64,000 bases of DNA from Streptomyces regalis (GTDB taxonomy: Bacteria; Actinomycetota; Actinomycetes; Streptomycetales; Streptomycetaceae). The stretch is taken from positions 15,753-79,752 of the forward strand of contig NZ_LLZG01000220.1 of NCBI RefSeq assembly GCF_001509475.1. Direction: 5' to 3'. The notes under the pieces were generated by a model. It was given only the letters and a program-made list of their open reading frames with translations. It searched no databases and was not told where the DNA came from. Within the stretch, counting starts at the first letter, position 1. Each line of letters opens with the position of its first letter. This document shows, in pieces, positions 50,391 to 59,283 of the stretch. The position numbers and the translations under genes are program-made.

Positions 50391-52028
50391 TCAGCCGGAC
50401 GCTCGTAGCACGTCTGCGACAATCGGCCCGGCCGCGTCGCCGCCGTGGCCGCCCTGCTGGGACAGGGCCGCGGCCGCCACATCATTGCGGAACCCGGTGA
50501 ACCAGCTGTCAGAGGTGGCCTTGCCGTCGATCTCGGCGGAACCGGTCTTGGCGCCGATGTCGCCGCCGAGCCCCGACATGACCTGCACGGCGGTGCCCGG
50601 GGCCGTGGTCGCGGTCAGCCGCATCATCTGCTTCAGCTGGGCGGCGGTGCTCGCCCGCAGCCCCTGGGCGGTGGCCAGTTGGCGGTTGTCGAGCTCGGGC
50701 GAGACCAGATAGGGCTGGCGGAACTCGCCGGTGATCGCGGTGGCCGTCACCGACGCCATGTTCAGCGGGTTCATCTGGACCTGGCCCTGGCCGATGGCGT
50801 TGGCCGCGCGGTCCGGGCCGCCGGAGGCGGGGACGCTGCCGTCGAAGGAGGTGATGCCGGTCTTCCAGTCGCGGCCGATCCCGAACCGCTCCTCGGCCTC
50901 CTGGGTCAGCGAGGCGTCGGTGACCTCGTCGACGAGCTTGATGAAGGCCGTGTTGCAGGAGCGCATGAAGCCGTTGGTGAGGGTGGCGCTCGCGGTCTCG
51001 TTGGGCTCCAGGCCCGTGAGGTTCTTGAAGGTCTGGCTCTTCCAGGTGGCGGTCGGCGGACAGGGCGCCGGGCCGTTCATCGAGGTCACGCCGTTGTCGA
51101 TGAGCATCGCCGCGGTGATGATCTTCATCGTGGAGCCGGGGGCGACCTTGCCCTCGAAGGCCGCGTTGAAGGCGTCGTCCCGGTGGTTGGCCACCGCCAG
51201 TACCTCGCCGGTGCTCGGCTTGAGCGCCACGACCGAGGACTGGGCGTGCTGCTTCACCGCCTTTTCGGCCGCCGCCTGCACGCTCGCGCTGAGCGTCGTC
51301 TCCAGCTTGCCGGGTCTGCCCTTCGCGAGGGTCAGCAGCGAGGTGTCCGGCGACTCGTCGGCGTGCCGTATCGCCAGCTCGATGCCGGGCGAGCCGCCGG
51401 TCTTGCTGCCGTACCGCTCGCGCAGCGTGTCCAGGATCGGGCCGAGCGAGGGGTACTTCTGCTTCGTCAGCACGGTGCCGTTGCGGTCGACGGCCTCGAT
51501 GGGCGGGCTCGCCGCCTCGCCGGTGACGAGGGTGTCGTCCTTCTTCAACTCCGGGTGGATCACGGTCGGTTCCCAGTCGACGAGGGCCCGCCCGGTGGTG
51601 ATCCCGCGCACGACGGTGAGCTGACTCTTGTAGCTGAGCGCCTTGGACTTCCCGCCGTAGGACACCTTGGCCTTCACCGTGTACGGCACGGTGGCGCCCT
51701 TGGCCTTGCCGGGTGTGATCTTCACGCCGGTGATGTGCGCGGCGTCGCCGTAGGAGGTGAGCACCCTCTCCGCGGCCGCGTCGTTGTTCGTGTACGACGC
51801 CGCCTGCGTCGCCTGCCCCTTCTCCCAGGCCGCGAAGAACTTCGCCGTGGTCTCCTCGACCTCGTCCCCGCTCGGCGGCCCGGACCGCACCGGCGCCGGC
51901 TCACCGCCCTGGCCTGTCGCCCCGCCGCCGTTCAACGCGGACATGATGTTGTACGCGCCGTACCCGGCACCCCCCACCATCACGGCGAACACCCCGCCTA
52001 TGACGGCAGCCTTGACCCCCTTGGACAT
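50391..52028 (-). CDS. Penicillin-binding protein 2-like transpeptidase (second of tandem pair)
   Basis: A 545-aa paralogue of the preceding PBP: anchor helix (AAVIGGVFAVMVGGAGYGAY), NTF2-like domain, then S-T-M-K (~residue 300), R-S-C-N-T-A-F (~350) and K-T-G-S (~500). ATG 52028 follows GGAGGGG. It is transcribed in the same direction as its partner. Such PBPs in Streptomyces are associated with sporulation wall growth, and SsgE next door fits. Confidence 0.9.
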   Translation of the reverse strand: MSKGVKAAVIGGVFAVMVGGAGYGAYNIMSALNGGGATGQGGEPAPVRSGPPSGDEVEETTAKFFAAWEKGQATQAASYTNNDAAAERVLTSYGDAAHITGVKITPGKAKGATVPYTVKAKVSYGGKSKALSYKSQLTVVRGITTGRALVDWEPTVIHPELKKDDTLVTGEAASPPIEAVDRNGTVLTKQKYPSLGPILDTLRERYGSKTGGSPGIELAIRHADESPDTSLLTLAKGRPGKLETTLSASVQAAAEKAVKQHAQSSVVALKPSTGEVLAVANHRDDAFNAAFEGKVAPGSTMKIITAAMLIDNGVTSMNGPAPCPPTATWKSQTFKNLTGLEPNETASATLTNGFMRSCNTAFIKLVDEVTDASLTQEAEERFGIGRDWKTGITSFDGSVPASGGPDRAANAIGQGQVQMNPLNMASVTATAITGEFRQPYLVSPELDNRQLATAQGLRASTAAQLKQMMRLTATTAPGTAVQVMSGLGGDIGAKTGSAEIDGKATSDSWFTGFRNDVAAAALSQQGGHGGDAAGPIVADVLRASG

Positions 52029-52167
52029 GCGTCCCCTCCCCGTTTCAGTCCTCCGCACTGTAAGTGGCGTGAGGGAAACCCGTGGAAGGTGTTTTCTTTT
52101 GTTGGCCGTTTTTATGCGCTGCAGCCGGCCTGGTCGGCCGACCGCAGCGCTCGGCGGGCGACGATCC

Positions 52168-52389
52168 TCAGAGGACGCCGAAGGGGGCGAGGCCGAGGAT
52201 GGCGACTGCGGGAGCAGCCGCCAAGGGGAGGACGCCCGGCGGGTAGGCGGCCGAGTACGGGTACACCAGGTTCGTGGACGTCTGCGGGGGCTGGGAGTCG
52301 CGGGTGTCGGCGTTGGCGACGGTCGTGGCCGACATGACCGCTGCTGCGGCGAGGGCGATGACAGCAAGTGTCCGTTTGGTTACGTTCAT
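52168..52389 (-). CDS. Small secreted hydrophobic protein
   Basis: A 73-aa protein with a signal peptide (M-N-V-T-K-R-T then LAVIALAAAAVMSATTV, cleavage at A-N-A-D-T). The mature ~47 residues begin T-R-D-S-Q-P-P-Q and end Ala/Leu/Pro-rich (VLPLAAAPAVAILGLAPFG). No Cys. It resembles short secreted Streptomyces proteins of unknown role. ATG has only a weak ribosome site, so the start is less sure. It lies between a PBP gene and pmt. Confidence 0.65.
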   Translation of the reverse strand: MNVTKRTLAVIALAAAAVMSATTVANADTRDSQPPQTSTNLVYPYSAAYPPGVLPLAAAPAVAILGLAPFGVL

Positions 52390-52427
52390 GCTCAGTGAAC
52401 GATCATCGACGGCTCCTGTTACGCAAG

Positions 52428-54170
52428 CTAGACCCACGTATCCAGCCACATCCGCGACCGCCAGTCGTCCACCGGGATCGCCGTCCCCGTGTAGATCGGC
52501 CAGAAGTAGATGAAGTTCCAGGCGATCAGCAGCACCAGTACGCCCGCGCCCGTCGCCCCCGCCACCCGGCGGGTTTCGCCGGCGCGCGGTGGGCCGATGA
52601 TCGCGCCGAGGAGCATGGCGACGGCCAGGCAGAGGAAGGGGAGGAAGACGACGGCGTAGAAGTAGAAGATCGTGCGCTCCTGGTAGAGGAACCAGGGGAG
52701 GTAGCCGGCCGCGACGCCGCAGGCGATGGCGCCCGCTCGCCAGTCGCGGCGAAAGAGCCAGCGCCACAGGACGTACAGGACCGCGAAGGCGGCCACCCAC
52801 CACAGCAGTGGCGTGCCGATCGCCAGGACCTCGCGCGCGCACTTCTCGCCCGCGTCGACGGGGCAGCCGTCCTTGCCGGGCAGGGGGGACTCGTAGAAGA
52901 ACGACACCGGGCGGCCGTCGACGATCCAGCTCCACGGGTTGGACTGATACGTGTGCGGGGACGACAGGCCGACGTGGAACTTGTACACCTGGTGCTCGTA
53001 ATGCCACAGGCTCAGCCACCAGTCGGGGAACAGCCACGACCAATTGCTGCTGCGGCCGTTGGCGGACGCCCAGTCGCGGTAGTAGCCGCCGCTGCCGTCC
53101 GTGGGCGAGAGGATCCAGCCCGTCCACGAGACGAGATAGGTGACGATCGCCACCGGCACGGTCGCCAGGAAGGCGAAGCCCAGGTCGCGCTTGAGCACCG
53201 CCGTGTACGGGTAGCGGGCACCGGCGACCTTGCGGGCGCCGACGTCCCACAGGACCGTCATCAGGCCGAACGCGACCAGGAAGTACAGGCCGTTCCACTT
53301 GGTGCCGATGGCCAGGCCCAGCATCAGACCGGCCAGCCAGCGCCAGGGCCGCCATCCGAGGCGCAGGGTCTCGGCGGTGTGCGCGTCGGGGCGGACCCGG
53401 CCGTCGGCGTCGGCCGGCAGCGCGGCGGCGAGTTTCGCGCGTGCCCGGTCCCGGTCGATGACGAGGCAGCCGAACGCCGCCAGCACGAAGAACATCAGCA
53501 CCCCGTCGAGCAGCGAGGTGCGCGCCATCACGAAGGCCAGCCCGTCCACCGCCATCAGCCCGCCCGCGAGGCAGCCGAGGAAGGTGGAGCGGAAGATACG
53601 GCGCCCGATGCGGCACAGCATCAGGACGGCCAGAGTGCCCAGCAGCGCCGTCATGAACCGCCAGCCGAACGGGTTGAACCCGAACATCAGCTCGCCGAGC
53701 CCGATGACGTACTTGCCGATCGGCGGATGCACGACGTACGCCGCGTCCGTGGGGATCGGCAGGTGACCGTTGGTCGACAGGACCAGGTCGTTGGCGTTCT
53801 TGTCCCAGCTGACCTCGAAGCCGCGGTGGACGAGCGCCCAGGCGTCCTTGGCGTAGTACGTCTCGTCGAATATCACCTTCTTCGGGCTGCCCAGGTTCCA
53901 GAACCGCAGCACTCCCGCGAGCAGCGTCACCAGCAGCGGACCGCCCCAGCCGGACCAGCGTGCGATCCGCTCGGCGAGCAGGCGCGGGACGCCGAGGAAC
54001 TGCCACATCCGCGGGCTGGGCTGGACATACGGCGGCACGAGACGGTCGCGTACGTCGCTTCTGAGCGCCGCCGTGTAGCCGAATCGACGCAGCCGCTGCT
54101 GCCACGACGGCCGCTGCTCGTGCGGTGCCTGGTCCTGCCGGGTGTCCGTGGAGGACGCGGTACTGGTCAC
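52428..54170 (-). CDS. pmt: Protein O-mannosyltransferase (Pmt, GT39)
   Basis: Transfers mannose from polyprenyl-phosphate mannose to Sec-exported proteins at the membrane. The 580-aa protein has about ten membrane helices. The catalytic luminal loop after helix 1 has V-I-F-D-E-T-Y-Y-A-K-D-A (the D-E pair), then Y-V-V-H-P-P-I-G-K-Y. Pmt is required for phage receptor glycosylation and antibiotic tolerance in S. coelicolor. GTG 54170 follows TACGAT by 6 nt (leaderless); it is divergent from rsmI with 62 bp between starts. Confidence 0.93.
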   Translation of the reverse strand: MTSTASSTDTRQDQAPHEQRPSWQQRLRRFGYTAALRSDVRDRLVPPYVQPSPRMWQFLGVPRLLAERIARWSGWGGPLLVTLLAGVLRFWNLGSPKKVIFDETYYAKDAWALVHRGFEVSWDKNANDLVLSTNGHLPIPTDAAYVVHPPIGKYVIGLGELMFGFNPFGWRFMTALLGTLAVLMLCRIGRRIFRSTFLGCLAGGLMAVDGLAFVMARTSLLDGVLMFFVLAAFGCLVIDRDRARAKLAAALPADADGRVRPDAHTAETLRLGWRPWRWLAGLMLGLAIGTKWNGLYFLVAFGLMTVLWDVGARKVAGARYPYTAVLKRDLGFAFLATVPVAIVTYLVSWTGWILSPTDGSGGYYRDWASANGRSSNWSWLFPDWWLSLWHYEHQVYKFHVGLSSPHTYQSNPWSWIVDGRPVSFFYESPLPGKDGCPVDAGEKCAREVLAIGTPLLWWVAAFAVLYVLWRWLFRRDWRAGAIACGVAAGYLPWFLYQERTIFYFYAVVFLPFLCLAVAMLLGAIIGPPRAGETRRVAGATGAGVLVLLIAWNFIYFWPIYTGTAIPVDDWRSRMWLDTWV

Positions 54171-54176
54171 CGCGCC

Positions 54177-54182
54177 ATCGTA
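54177..54182 (-). promoter_or_regulatory. Predicted -10 box of pmt (leaderless)
   Basis: TACGAT on the minus strand ends 6 nt before the pmt GTG. Confidence 0.5.
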
Positions 54183-54232
54183 GGGAACACGTCTGTGGGA
54201 GTCCCGTGGATGCGCCCTGCGAGGATGGAAAC

Positions 54233-55081
54233 GTGACAGGAACCCTTGTTTTGGCAGGCACCCCCATCGGCGACATCAACGACGCCCCGCCCCGGCTCGC
54301 CGAGGAGCTGGCCGGCGCGGACGTGGTCGCCGCCGAGGACACCCGGCGGCTGCGGCGCCTCACCCAGGCGCTGGGCGTGCAGCCGGCCGGGCGGGTCGTG
54401 TCGTACTTCGAGGGCAACGAGTCGGCCCGTACGCCCGAGCTCGTCGAGGCCCTCCTGGAAGGCTCGCGCGTGCTGCTGGTGACCGACGCGGGGATGCCGT
54501 CGGTGTCGGACCCCGGGTATCGGCTGGTCGCCGCGGCCGTCGAGAAGGACATCCGCGTCACCGCCGTACCGGGGCCGTCCGCCGTGCTCACCGCGCTCGC
54601 GCTGTCCGGGCTGCCCGTCGACCGGTTCTGCTTCGAGGGGTTCCTGCCGCGCAAGGCGGGCGAGCGGATGTCGCGTTTGCGGGAGGTGGCCGAGGAGCGG
54701 CGGACGCTCGTCTACTTCGAGGCCCCGCACCGGCTCGACGACACGCTCGCCGCGATGGCCGAGGCGTTCGGTGCCGAGCGGCGGGCCGCCGTGTGCCGCG
54801 AGCTGACCAAGACGTACGAGGAGGTCAAGCGGGGCGGGCTCGCGGAGCTCGCGGCCTGGGCCGCGGAGGGCGTGCGCGGGGAGATCACCGTCGTGGTCGA
54901 GGGCGCGCCGCAGAAGGGGGCCGAGGAGATCGACGCCGCCGAGCTCGTGCGGCGTGTACGCGTTCGTGAAGAGGCGGGGGAGCGGCGCAAGGAGGCGATC
55001 GCGGCGGTGGCGGCGGACGCCGGGGTGCCGAAGCGGGAGGTCTTCGACGCGGTCGTGGCGGCGAAGAACGCGGGGGCGTGA
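54233..55081 (+). CDS. rsmI: 16S rRNA (cytidine(1402)-2'-O)-methyltransferase
   Basis: A 282-aa tetrapyrrole-methylase-fold rRNA methyltransferase. L-A-G-T-P-I-G-D-I-N-D at the start, E-D-T-R-R-L near residue 36, L-V-T-D-A-G-M-P-S-V-S-D-P-G-Y near 82, V-P-G-P-S-A near 105, and F-C-F-E-G-F-L-P-R-K near 127. GTG 54233; GAGGAT just upstream could be a -10 box or a ribosome site. Confidence 0.94.
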   Translation: MTGTLVLAGTPIGDINDAPPRLAEELAGADVVAAEDTRRLRRLTQALGVQPAGRVVSYFEGNESARTPELVEALLEGSRVLLVTDAGMPSVSDPGYRLVAAAVEKDIRVTAVPGPSAVLTALALSGLPVDRFCFEGFLPRKAGERMSRLREVAEERRTLVYFEAPHRLDDTLAAMAEAFGAERRAAVCRELTKTYEEVKRGGLAELAAWAAEGVRGEITVVVEGAPQKGAEEIDAAELVRRVRVREEAGERRKEAIAAVAADAGVPKREVFDAVVAAKNAGA

Positions 55082-55271
55082 CATGCCGTGTGAGCAGGGC
55101 GTATCTCGGCTGAGCGGGCGCCCCATGCGGGGGTAAAGGGACCCGGCCCTTTCGGCAAGGAACGCCCAAGTCGCCGCCAACACTGGACAGATGGCGTGCG
55201 TTCGCTTCCGCGGAGGAGTCCACTGGGCGAAGGGACGCAACCCGTCCCACCAGCGGACCACAGGAGCTGGC

Positions 55272-55673
55272 ATGAGCGAGATCGCACAGCAGACCACGGA
55301 CCTTCGCAGCGCCGCGACCGCCGTCGTCCACGAGTCGTATTCCTTCGCCTGCATGCGGTGCGGGCACGGCTGGGAGCAGTCGTTCGAGATAGAGCACCAC
55401 GTAGACGGTGACGGCCGTGAGTTCGTCATATATGTGGCCGACGGCCAGGTGATTCCGTCCCCGTTGAGCCGGCCCACGTGTCAGAACTGCGACAACCACG
55501 TCGTCCGCATCATGCGGCCCGGGCAGGTGTCCTCCGTGCAGAACTCCCTGCACCCCCACCGATCGATTCCCCGGCAGGCGGAGCCGAAGCCGGAGACGGA
55601 GTCGGCGGCCGGGGCGGACCACCACTGGCATCTGTCCGATCTCCTGCACGTCTTCCACCGCAAGGCGAGCTGA
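55272..55673 (+). CDS. Zinc-ribbon-like hypothetical protein
   Basis: A 133-aa cytoplasmic protein with two knuckles, C-M-R-C-G-H-G-W near residue 35 and C-Q-N-C-D-N-H near 75, which could bind one Zn2+, and a His-rich C-terminus (D-H-H-W-H-L-S-D-L-L-H-V-F-H). I do not recognise a named family. AGGAG 6 nt before ATG 55272. The preceding ~190 bp has no gene. Confidence 0.75.
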   Translation: MSEIAQQTTDLRSAATAVVHESYSFACMRCGHGWEQSFEIEHHVDGDGREFVIYVADGQVIPSPLSRPTCQNCDNHVVRIMRPGQVSSVQNSLHPHRSIPRQAEPKPETESAAGADHHWHLSDLLHVFHRKAS

Positions 55674-55707
55674 GACGAGCCCCGGCCGATACCGAGCGCC
55701 GGCAGAG

Positions 55708-55743
55708 AAGGCATGCCCCTTTCGTAGGATCGGGGCATGCCTT
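55708..55743. promoter_or_regulatory. Perfect 36-bp interrupted palindrome over the tatD promoter and start
   Basis: AAGGCATGCCCC (55708-55719) and GGGGCATGCCTT (55732-55743) are perfect 12-bp inverted arms with a 12-nt centre that contains TAGGAT (55725-55730), the predicted -10 box. The right arm includes the tatD ATG. Each arm also contains the self-complementary GGCATGCC. Confidence 0.65.
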
Positions 55744-56618
55744 CGAACACCTCCGACAAGCACGCCGCCCCGCCCCTCCCGGAACCGCTCCGGGTGCCGG
55801 TCGCCGACTCCCACACCCACCTCGACATGCAGTCCGGCACGGTGGAGGAGGGCCTGGCGAAGGCCGCGTCGGTCGGGGTGACGACGGTCGTTCAGGTGGG
55901 CTGCGACGTCCGCGGCTCGCAGTGGGCGGCCGAGACGGCGGCGCGGTACGAAGCCGTGCACGCGACCGTCGCCCTGCACCCGAACGAGGCCCCGCGCATC
56001 GTGCACGGGGACCCCGACGGCTGGTCGCGGCAGGGCGCGCGCGAACCCGGCGGAGCGAGGGCGCTCGACGAGGCGCTCGCGGAGATCGACCGGCTGGCCG
56101 CGCTGCCGCACGTCAAGGGCGTCGGTGAGACCGGCCTCGACTACTTCCGCACCGGGCCCGAGGGCAAGGAGGCGCAGGAGGCGTCCTTCCGCGCCCACAT
56201 CGAGATCGCCAAGCGGCACGGCAAGGCCCTGGTCATCCACGACCGCGAGGCTCATGCGGATGTGCTCCGGGTGCTGAAGGAGGAGGGCGCCCCCGAGCGG
56301 ACCGTCTTCCACTGCTACTCCGGGGACGCCGAGATGGCCCAGATGTGCGCCCGCGCCGGCTACTACATGTCCTTCGCCGGCAACGTCACCTTCAAGAACG
56401 CCCAGAACCTGCGGGACGCGGTGGCGGTGGCCCCGCTGGAGCTGCTCCTCGTGGAGACCGACGCGCCCTTCCTCACGCCTGCCCCGTACCGCGGACGGCC
56501 CAACGCCCCGTATCTCATTCCGATCACGGTGCGTGCCATGGCCGCCGTGCGGGGCATCGACGAGGACGCGCTGGCGGCGGCACTGGGGCCGAACACGGCA
56601 CATGCCTTCGGCTACTGA
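55737..56618 (+). CDS. tatD: TatD family metal-dependent hydrolase
   Basis: A 293-aa TIM-barrel DNase/hydrolase. D-S-H-T-H-L-D near residue 24 (metal H-x-H), V-G-E-T-G-L-D-Y near 127 (metal Glu), I-H-D-R-E near 165, F-H-C-Y-S-G near 190, and V-E-T-D-A-P-F near 240 (metal Asp). All ligands are present. Usually next to rpf-rsmA-ispE in Actinobacteria, as here. ATG 55737 lies inside the palindrome right arm and appears leaderless. Confidence 0.92.
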   Translation: MPSNTSDKHAAPPLPEPLRVPVADSHTHLDMQSGTVEEGLAKAASVGVTTVVQVGCDVRGSQWAAETAARYEAVHATVALHPNEAPRIVHGDPDGWSRQGAREPGGARALDEALAEIDRLAALPHVKGVGETGLDYFRTGPEGKEAQEASFRAHIEIAKRHGKALVIHDREAHADVLRVLKEEGAPERTVFHCYSGDAEMAQMCARAGYYMSFAGNVTFKNAQNLRDAVAVAPLELLLVETDAPFLTPAPYRGRPNAPYLIPITVRAMAAVRGIDEDALAAALGPNTAHAFGY

Positions 56619-56779
56619 CCGATAACCGACGGATAACGCTCACGCGGGTGCGCGCGGGCTCACGCGGGCTCACGCCGGGTCCGTCATTACGGAGAGTAGT
56701 TGCCCCGCTTTGGAGAGTAACTGCCCCTCCGCTAGGTTCTGTGGGCCCGATCCGGACTCCTCCGCTGGAGCGTGTCGTC

Positions 56780-58282
56780 GTGAGCAACGCGCAGTTCGAG
56801 ACGTATGGCCCGAGCCCCGCCCACGAGCCCCCGGCATACGGCGGCTTCGACCCGTACAGCGCTCAGACGCTGGGGTACGGGGTGCCGGGGGCGTACCAGA
56901 CGCGTACGGACACATACGGACCTGTGTACGGGGTGTACGCGGGCTACGGCGACCACAGTGTCCACGGCGGCCATGGGACCCACGGGGATCATGGCGCCCA
57001 CGGGGACTACGGGAACCACGGGAACCACGGGGACTACGGGAACCACGGGGATTACGGGGATTACGGGGATTACGAGGACACGTACCGGCCCGCGTACGAG
57101 ATCCCCGAGACGGCGCCCACGCCCGTGGTGCGCCCCCGGCGCGGTCGACGAGCCGCGCGTCGCCACCGGGCCCGAGCCGCCGAGCGGGTGGACGGGCCGA
57201 TGCGCCGACTCGTGCCGCAGGCGCTGGTCGTCGCGTTCCTCGCAGGCGGGACGACCGCCTTCGTCGCCAAGGACAAGGCGATCGAGCTGAGCGTCGACGG
57301 CGAGCCACGCACCATGCACACCTTCGCGGACGACGTCACCGAACTGCTGGACGAGGAGGGCGTGGAGGTAGGGGCGCACGACCTGGTGGCGCCCGCGCCC
57401 GATGCGGCGCTCACCAACGGTGACGAGGTCGAGGTGCACTACGGGCGCCCCGTGCGGCTCACGCTCGACGGTCAGCGGCGCGAGGTGTGGACGACCGCGC
57501 GCACGGTCGAGGCGGCGCTCAAGCAGTTGGGGGTGCGTGCGGAGGGGGCGTATCTGTCGACGTCGCGCTCCCGGCGCATCGGGCGCGAAGGGCTCGCGCT
57601 GGATGTGCGCACCGAGCGCGCGGTGACGATCATGGCGGACGGCCTGGCACGCACGATCCGTACGAACGCGGCGACCGTGGGCGAGGTCGTCGAGCAGGCC
57701 GGCATCACCCTGCACGGGCAGGACACCACGTCCGTCCCGCAGGACAGCTTTCCGCGCGACGGCCAGACGGTCACGGTCCTGCGGATCACCGGCAGGAAGG
57801 AGATCCGCGACGAGGCCATCCCGTTCGCCGTGGAGCGGATCGACGACCCCTCGGTGTTCAAGGGCACGGAGGTCGTCGAGCGGGCCGGGCAGCCGGGGCT
57901 GCGGCGGCTCACGTACTCGCTGCGCACCGTCAACGGCGTCCGGCAGAAGCCGCGGCGGATCAAGTCCGAGGTGGTGCGGGAGCCGCGTACCCAGGTGGTG
58001 AAGGTGGGGACGAAGCCGCTGCCGACGTCCGTACAGGGTGCGGGTGATCTGAACTGGCAGGGGCTGGCGGCGTGTGAGTCCGGGGGGCGGCCGGATGCGG
58101 TGGACTCGTCGGGGACGTACGGCGGGCTGTACCAGTTCGACACGCAGACCTGGCGGAACCTCGGAGGGAAGGGGCGGCCGCAGGATGCGCCGGCGGCGGA
58201 ACAGACGCTGCGGGCGAAGAAGCTGTATGTGCGACAGGGGGCGAGTCCCTGGCCGCACTGCGGGTCGCGGTTGCACGGGTGA
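56780..58282 (+). CDS. Resuscitation-promoting-factor-like protein (DUF348 x3 + G5 + Rpf domain)
   Basis: A 500-aa secreted or anchored cell-wall hydrolase. N-terminal ~110 residues are a low-complexity Gly/Tyr/His/Asp tract, then basic residues and a single helix ([16 protein letters not shown]). Three ubiquitin-like DUF348 repeats follow (first: A-I-E-L-S-V-D-G; second: P-V-R-L-T-L-D-G; third: A-V-T-I-M-A-D-G), then a G5 domain, then the lysozyme-like Rpf domain with A-C-E-S-G-G (catalytic Glu ~435) and Y-G-G-L-Y-Q-F, ending with Cys in W-P-H-C. RpfB-like; cleaves peptidoglycan for spore germination or growth. GTG 56780 with GGAG. Confidence 0.9.
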   Translation: MSNAQFETYGPSPAHEPPAYGGFDPYSAQTLGYGVPGAYQTRTDTYGPVYGVYAGYGDHSVHGGHGTHGDHGAHGDYGNHGNHGDYGNHGDYGDYGDYEDTYRPAYEIPETAPTPVVRPRRGRRAARRHRARAAERVDGPMRRLVPQALVVAFLAGGTTAFVAKDKAIELSVDGEPRTMHTFADDVTELLDEEGVEVGAHDLVAPAPDAALTNGDEVEVHYGRPVRLTLDGQRREVWTTARTVEAALKQLGVRAEGAYLSTSRSRRIGREGLALDVRTERAVTIMADGLARTIRTNAATVGEVVEQAGITLHGQDTTSVPQDSFPRDGQTVTVLRITGRKEIRDEAIPFAVERIDDPSVFKGTEVVERAGQPGLRRLTYSLRTVNGVRQKPRRIKSEVVREPRTQVVKVGTKPLPTSVQGAGDLNWQGLAACESGGRPDAVDSSGTYGGLYQFDTQTWRNLGGKGRPQDAPAAEQTLRAKKLYVRQGASPWPHCGSRLHG

Positions 58283-58335
58283 GCGTCGGCGGCCCGGTCG
58301 GCTGCGCTGGTGTGATCGCGCCTGGCGGTGCCCCG

Positions 58336-58341
58336 TACCCT
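58336..58341 (+). promoter_or_regulatory. Predicted -10 box of rsmA (leaderless)
   Basis: TACCCT ends 6 nt before the GTG at 58348, with no ribosome site. Confidence 0.5.
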
Positions 58342-58347
58342 TGTCGG

Positions 58348-59283
58348 GTGAGTAGCCCCTCCCCCGACGCCCTGCTGGGCCCCGCCGACGTCCGTGAGCT
58401 GGCGGCAGCCCTCGGCGTGCGTCCCACCAAACAGCGCGGCCAGAACTTCGTGATCGACGCGAACACGGTCCGCCGTATCGTCCGCACCGCGGAGGTCCGC
58501 CCCGACGACGTGGTCGTCGAGGTCGGCCCGGGGCTCGGCTCCCTCACGCTCGCCCTGCTGGAGGTGGCCGACCGCGTCACCGCCGTCGAGATCGACGACG
58601 TACTGGCCGGCGCACTCCCCGCGACCATCGCGGCGCGCATGCCGGAGCGCGCCGACCGTTTCGCGCTGGTGCACACCGACGCGATGCACGTCGCCGAGCT
58701 CCCGGGCCCGCCGCCCACCGCGCTGGTCGCGAACCTCCCCTACAACGTGGCCGTTCCCGTCCTCCTGCACATGCTCGAGACCTTCCCGAGCATCGAACGC
58801 ACCCTCGTCATGGTGCAGTCGGAGGTCGCCGACCGCCTGGCCGCCACGCCCGGCTCCAAGGTGTACGGCGTGCCGTCCGTGAAGGCCAACTGGTACGCCG
58901 ACGTCAAGCGGGCCGGTGCCATCGGGCGCAATGTCTTCTGGCCCGCGCCGAACGTCGACAGCGGGCTGGTGGCGCTGACCCGGCGTGCCGAGCCGCTCAA
59001 GACCACCGCCTCGCGGCGCGAGGTCTTCGCCGTCATCGACGCCGCCTTCGCCCAGCGCCGCAAGACGCTGCGGGCCGCGCTCGCCGGGTGGGCGGGTTCG
59101 TCGGCGGCCGCCGAGGCGGCGCTCGTCGGGGCCGGGGTCTCGCCGCAGGCGCGCGGAGAGGCGCTGACCGTCGAGGAGTTCGCGCGCATCGCCGAGCACA
59201 AGGCGGACCACAACGCCGAGCACAAGGCAGACCCCAAGAAGGAAGACCCCAAGAAGGAAGACAGGGAGCCGGGTCAGCAGTGA
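58348..59283 (+). CDS. rsmA: 16S rRNA (adenine(1518)/(1519)-N6)-dimethyltransferase
   Basis: KsgA/RsmA, 311 aa, dimethylates two adenines near the 16S 3' end. [10 protein letters not shown] near residue 25, SAM motif [10 protein letters not shown] near 52, catalytic N-L-P-Y-N-V-A near 127. The C-terminus is extended by a charged low-complexity tail (about 35 residues, E-H-K-A-D repeats then two P-K-K-E-D units). The tail is encoded by repeats that include two identical 15-mers at 59233-59262. GTGA overlap with ispE. Confidence 0.94.
   Translation: MSSPSPDALLGPADVRELAAALGVRPTKQRGQNFVIDANTVRRIVRTAEVRPDDVVVEVGPGLGSLTLALLEVADRVTAVEIDDVLAGALPATIAARMPERADRFALVHTDAMHVAELPGPPPTALVANLPYNVAVPVLLHMLETFPSIERTLVMVQSEVADRLAATPGSKVYGVPSVKANWYADVKRAGAIGRNVFWPAPNVDSGLVALTRRAEPLKTTASRREVFAVIDAAFAQRRKTLRAALAGWAGSSAAAEAALVGAGVSPQARGEALTVEEFARIAEHKADHNAEHKADPKKEDPKKEDREPGQQ

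Noticed and set aside
56619..56779. Possible ydaO riboswitch before the rpf-like gene
   Set aside because: Such riboswitches precede some Streptomyces rpf genes, but this leader is short and lacks the recognisable conserved blocks.
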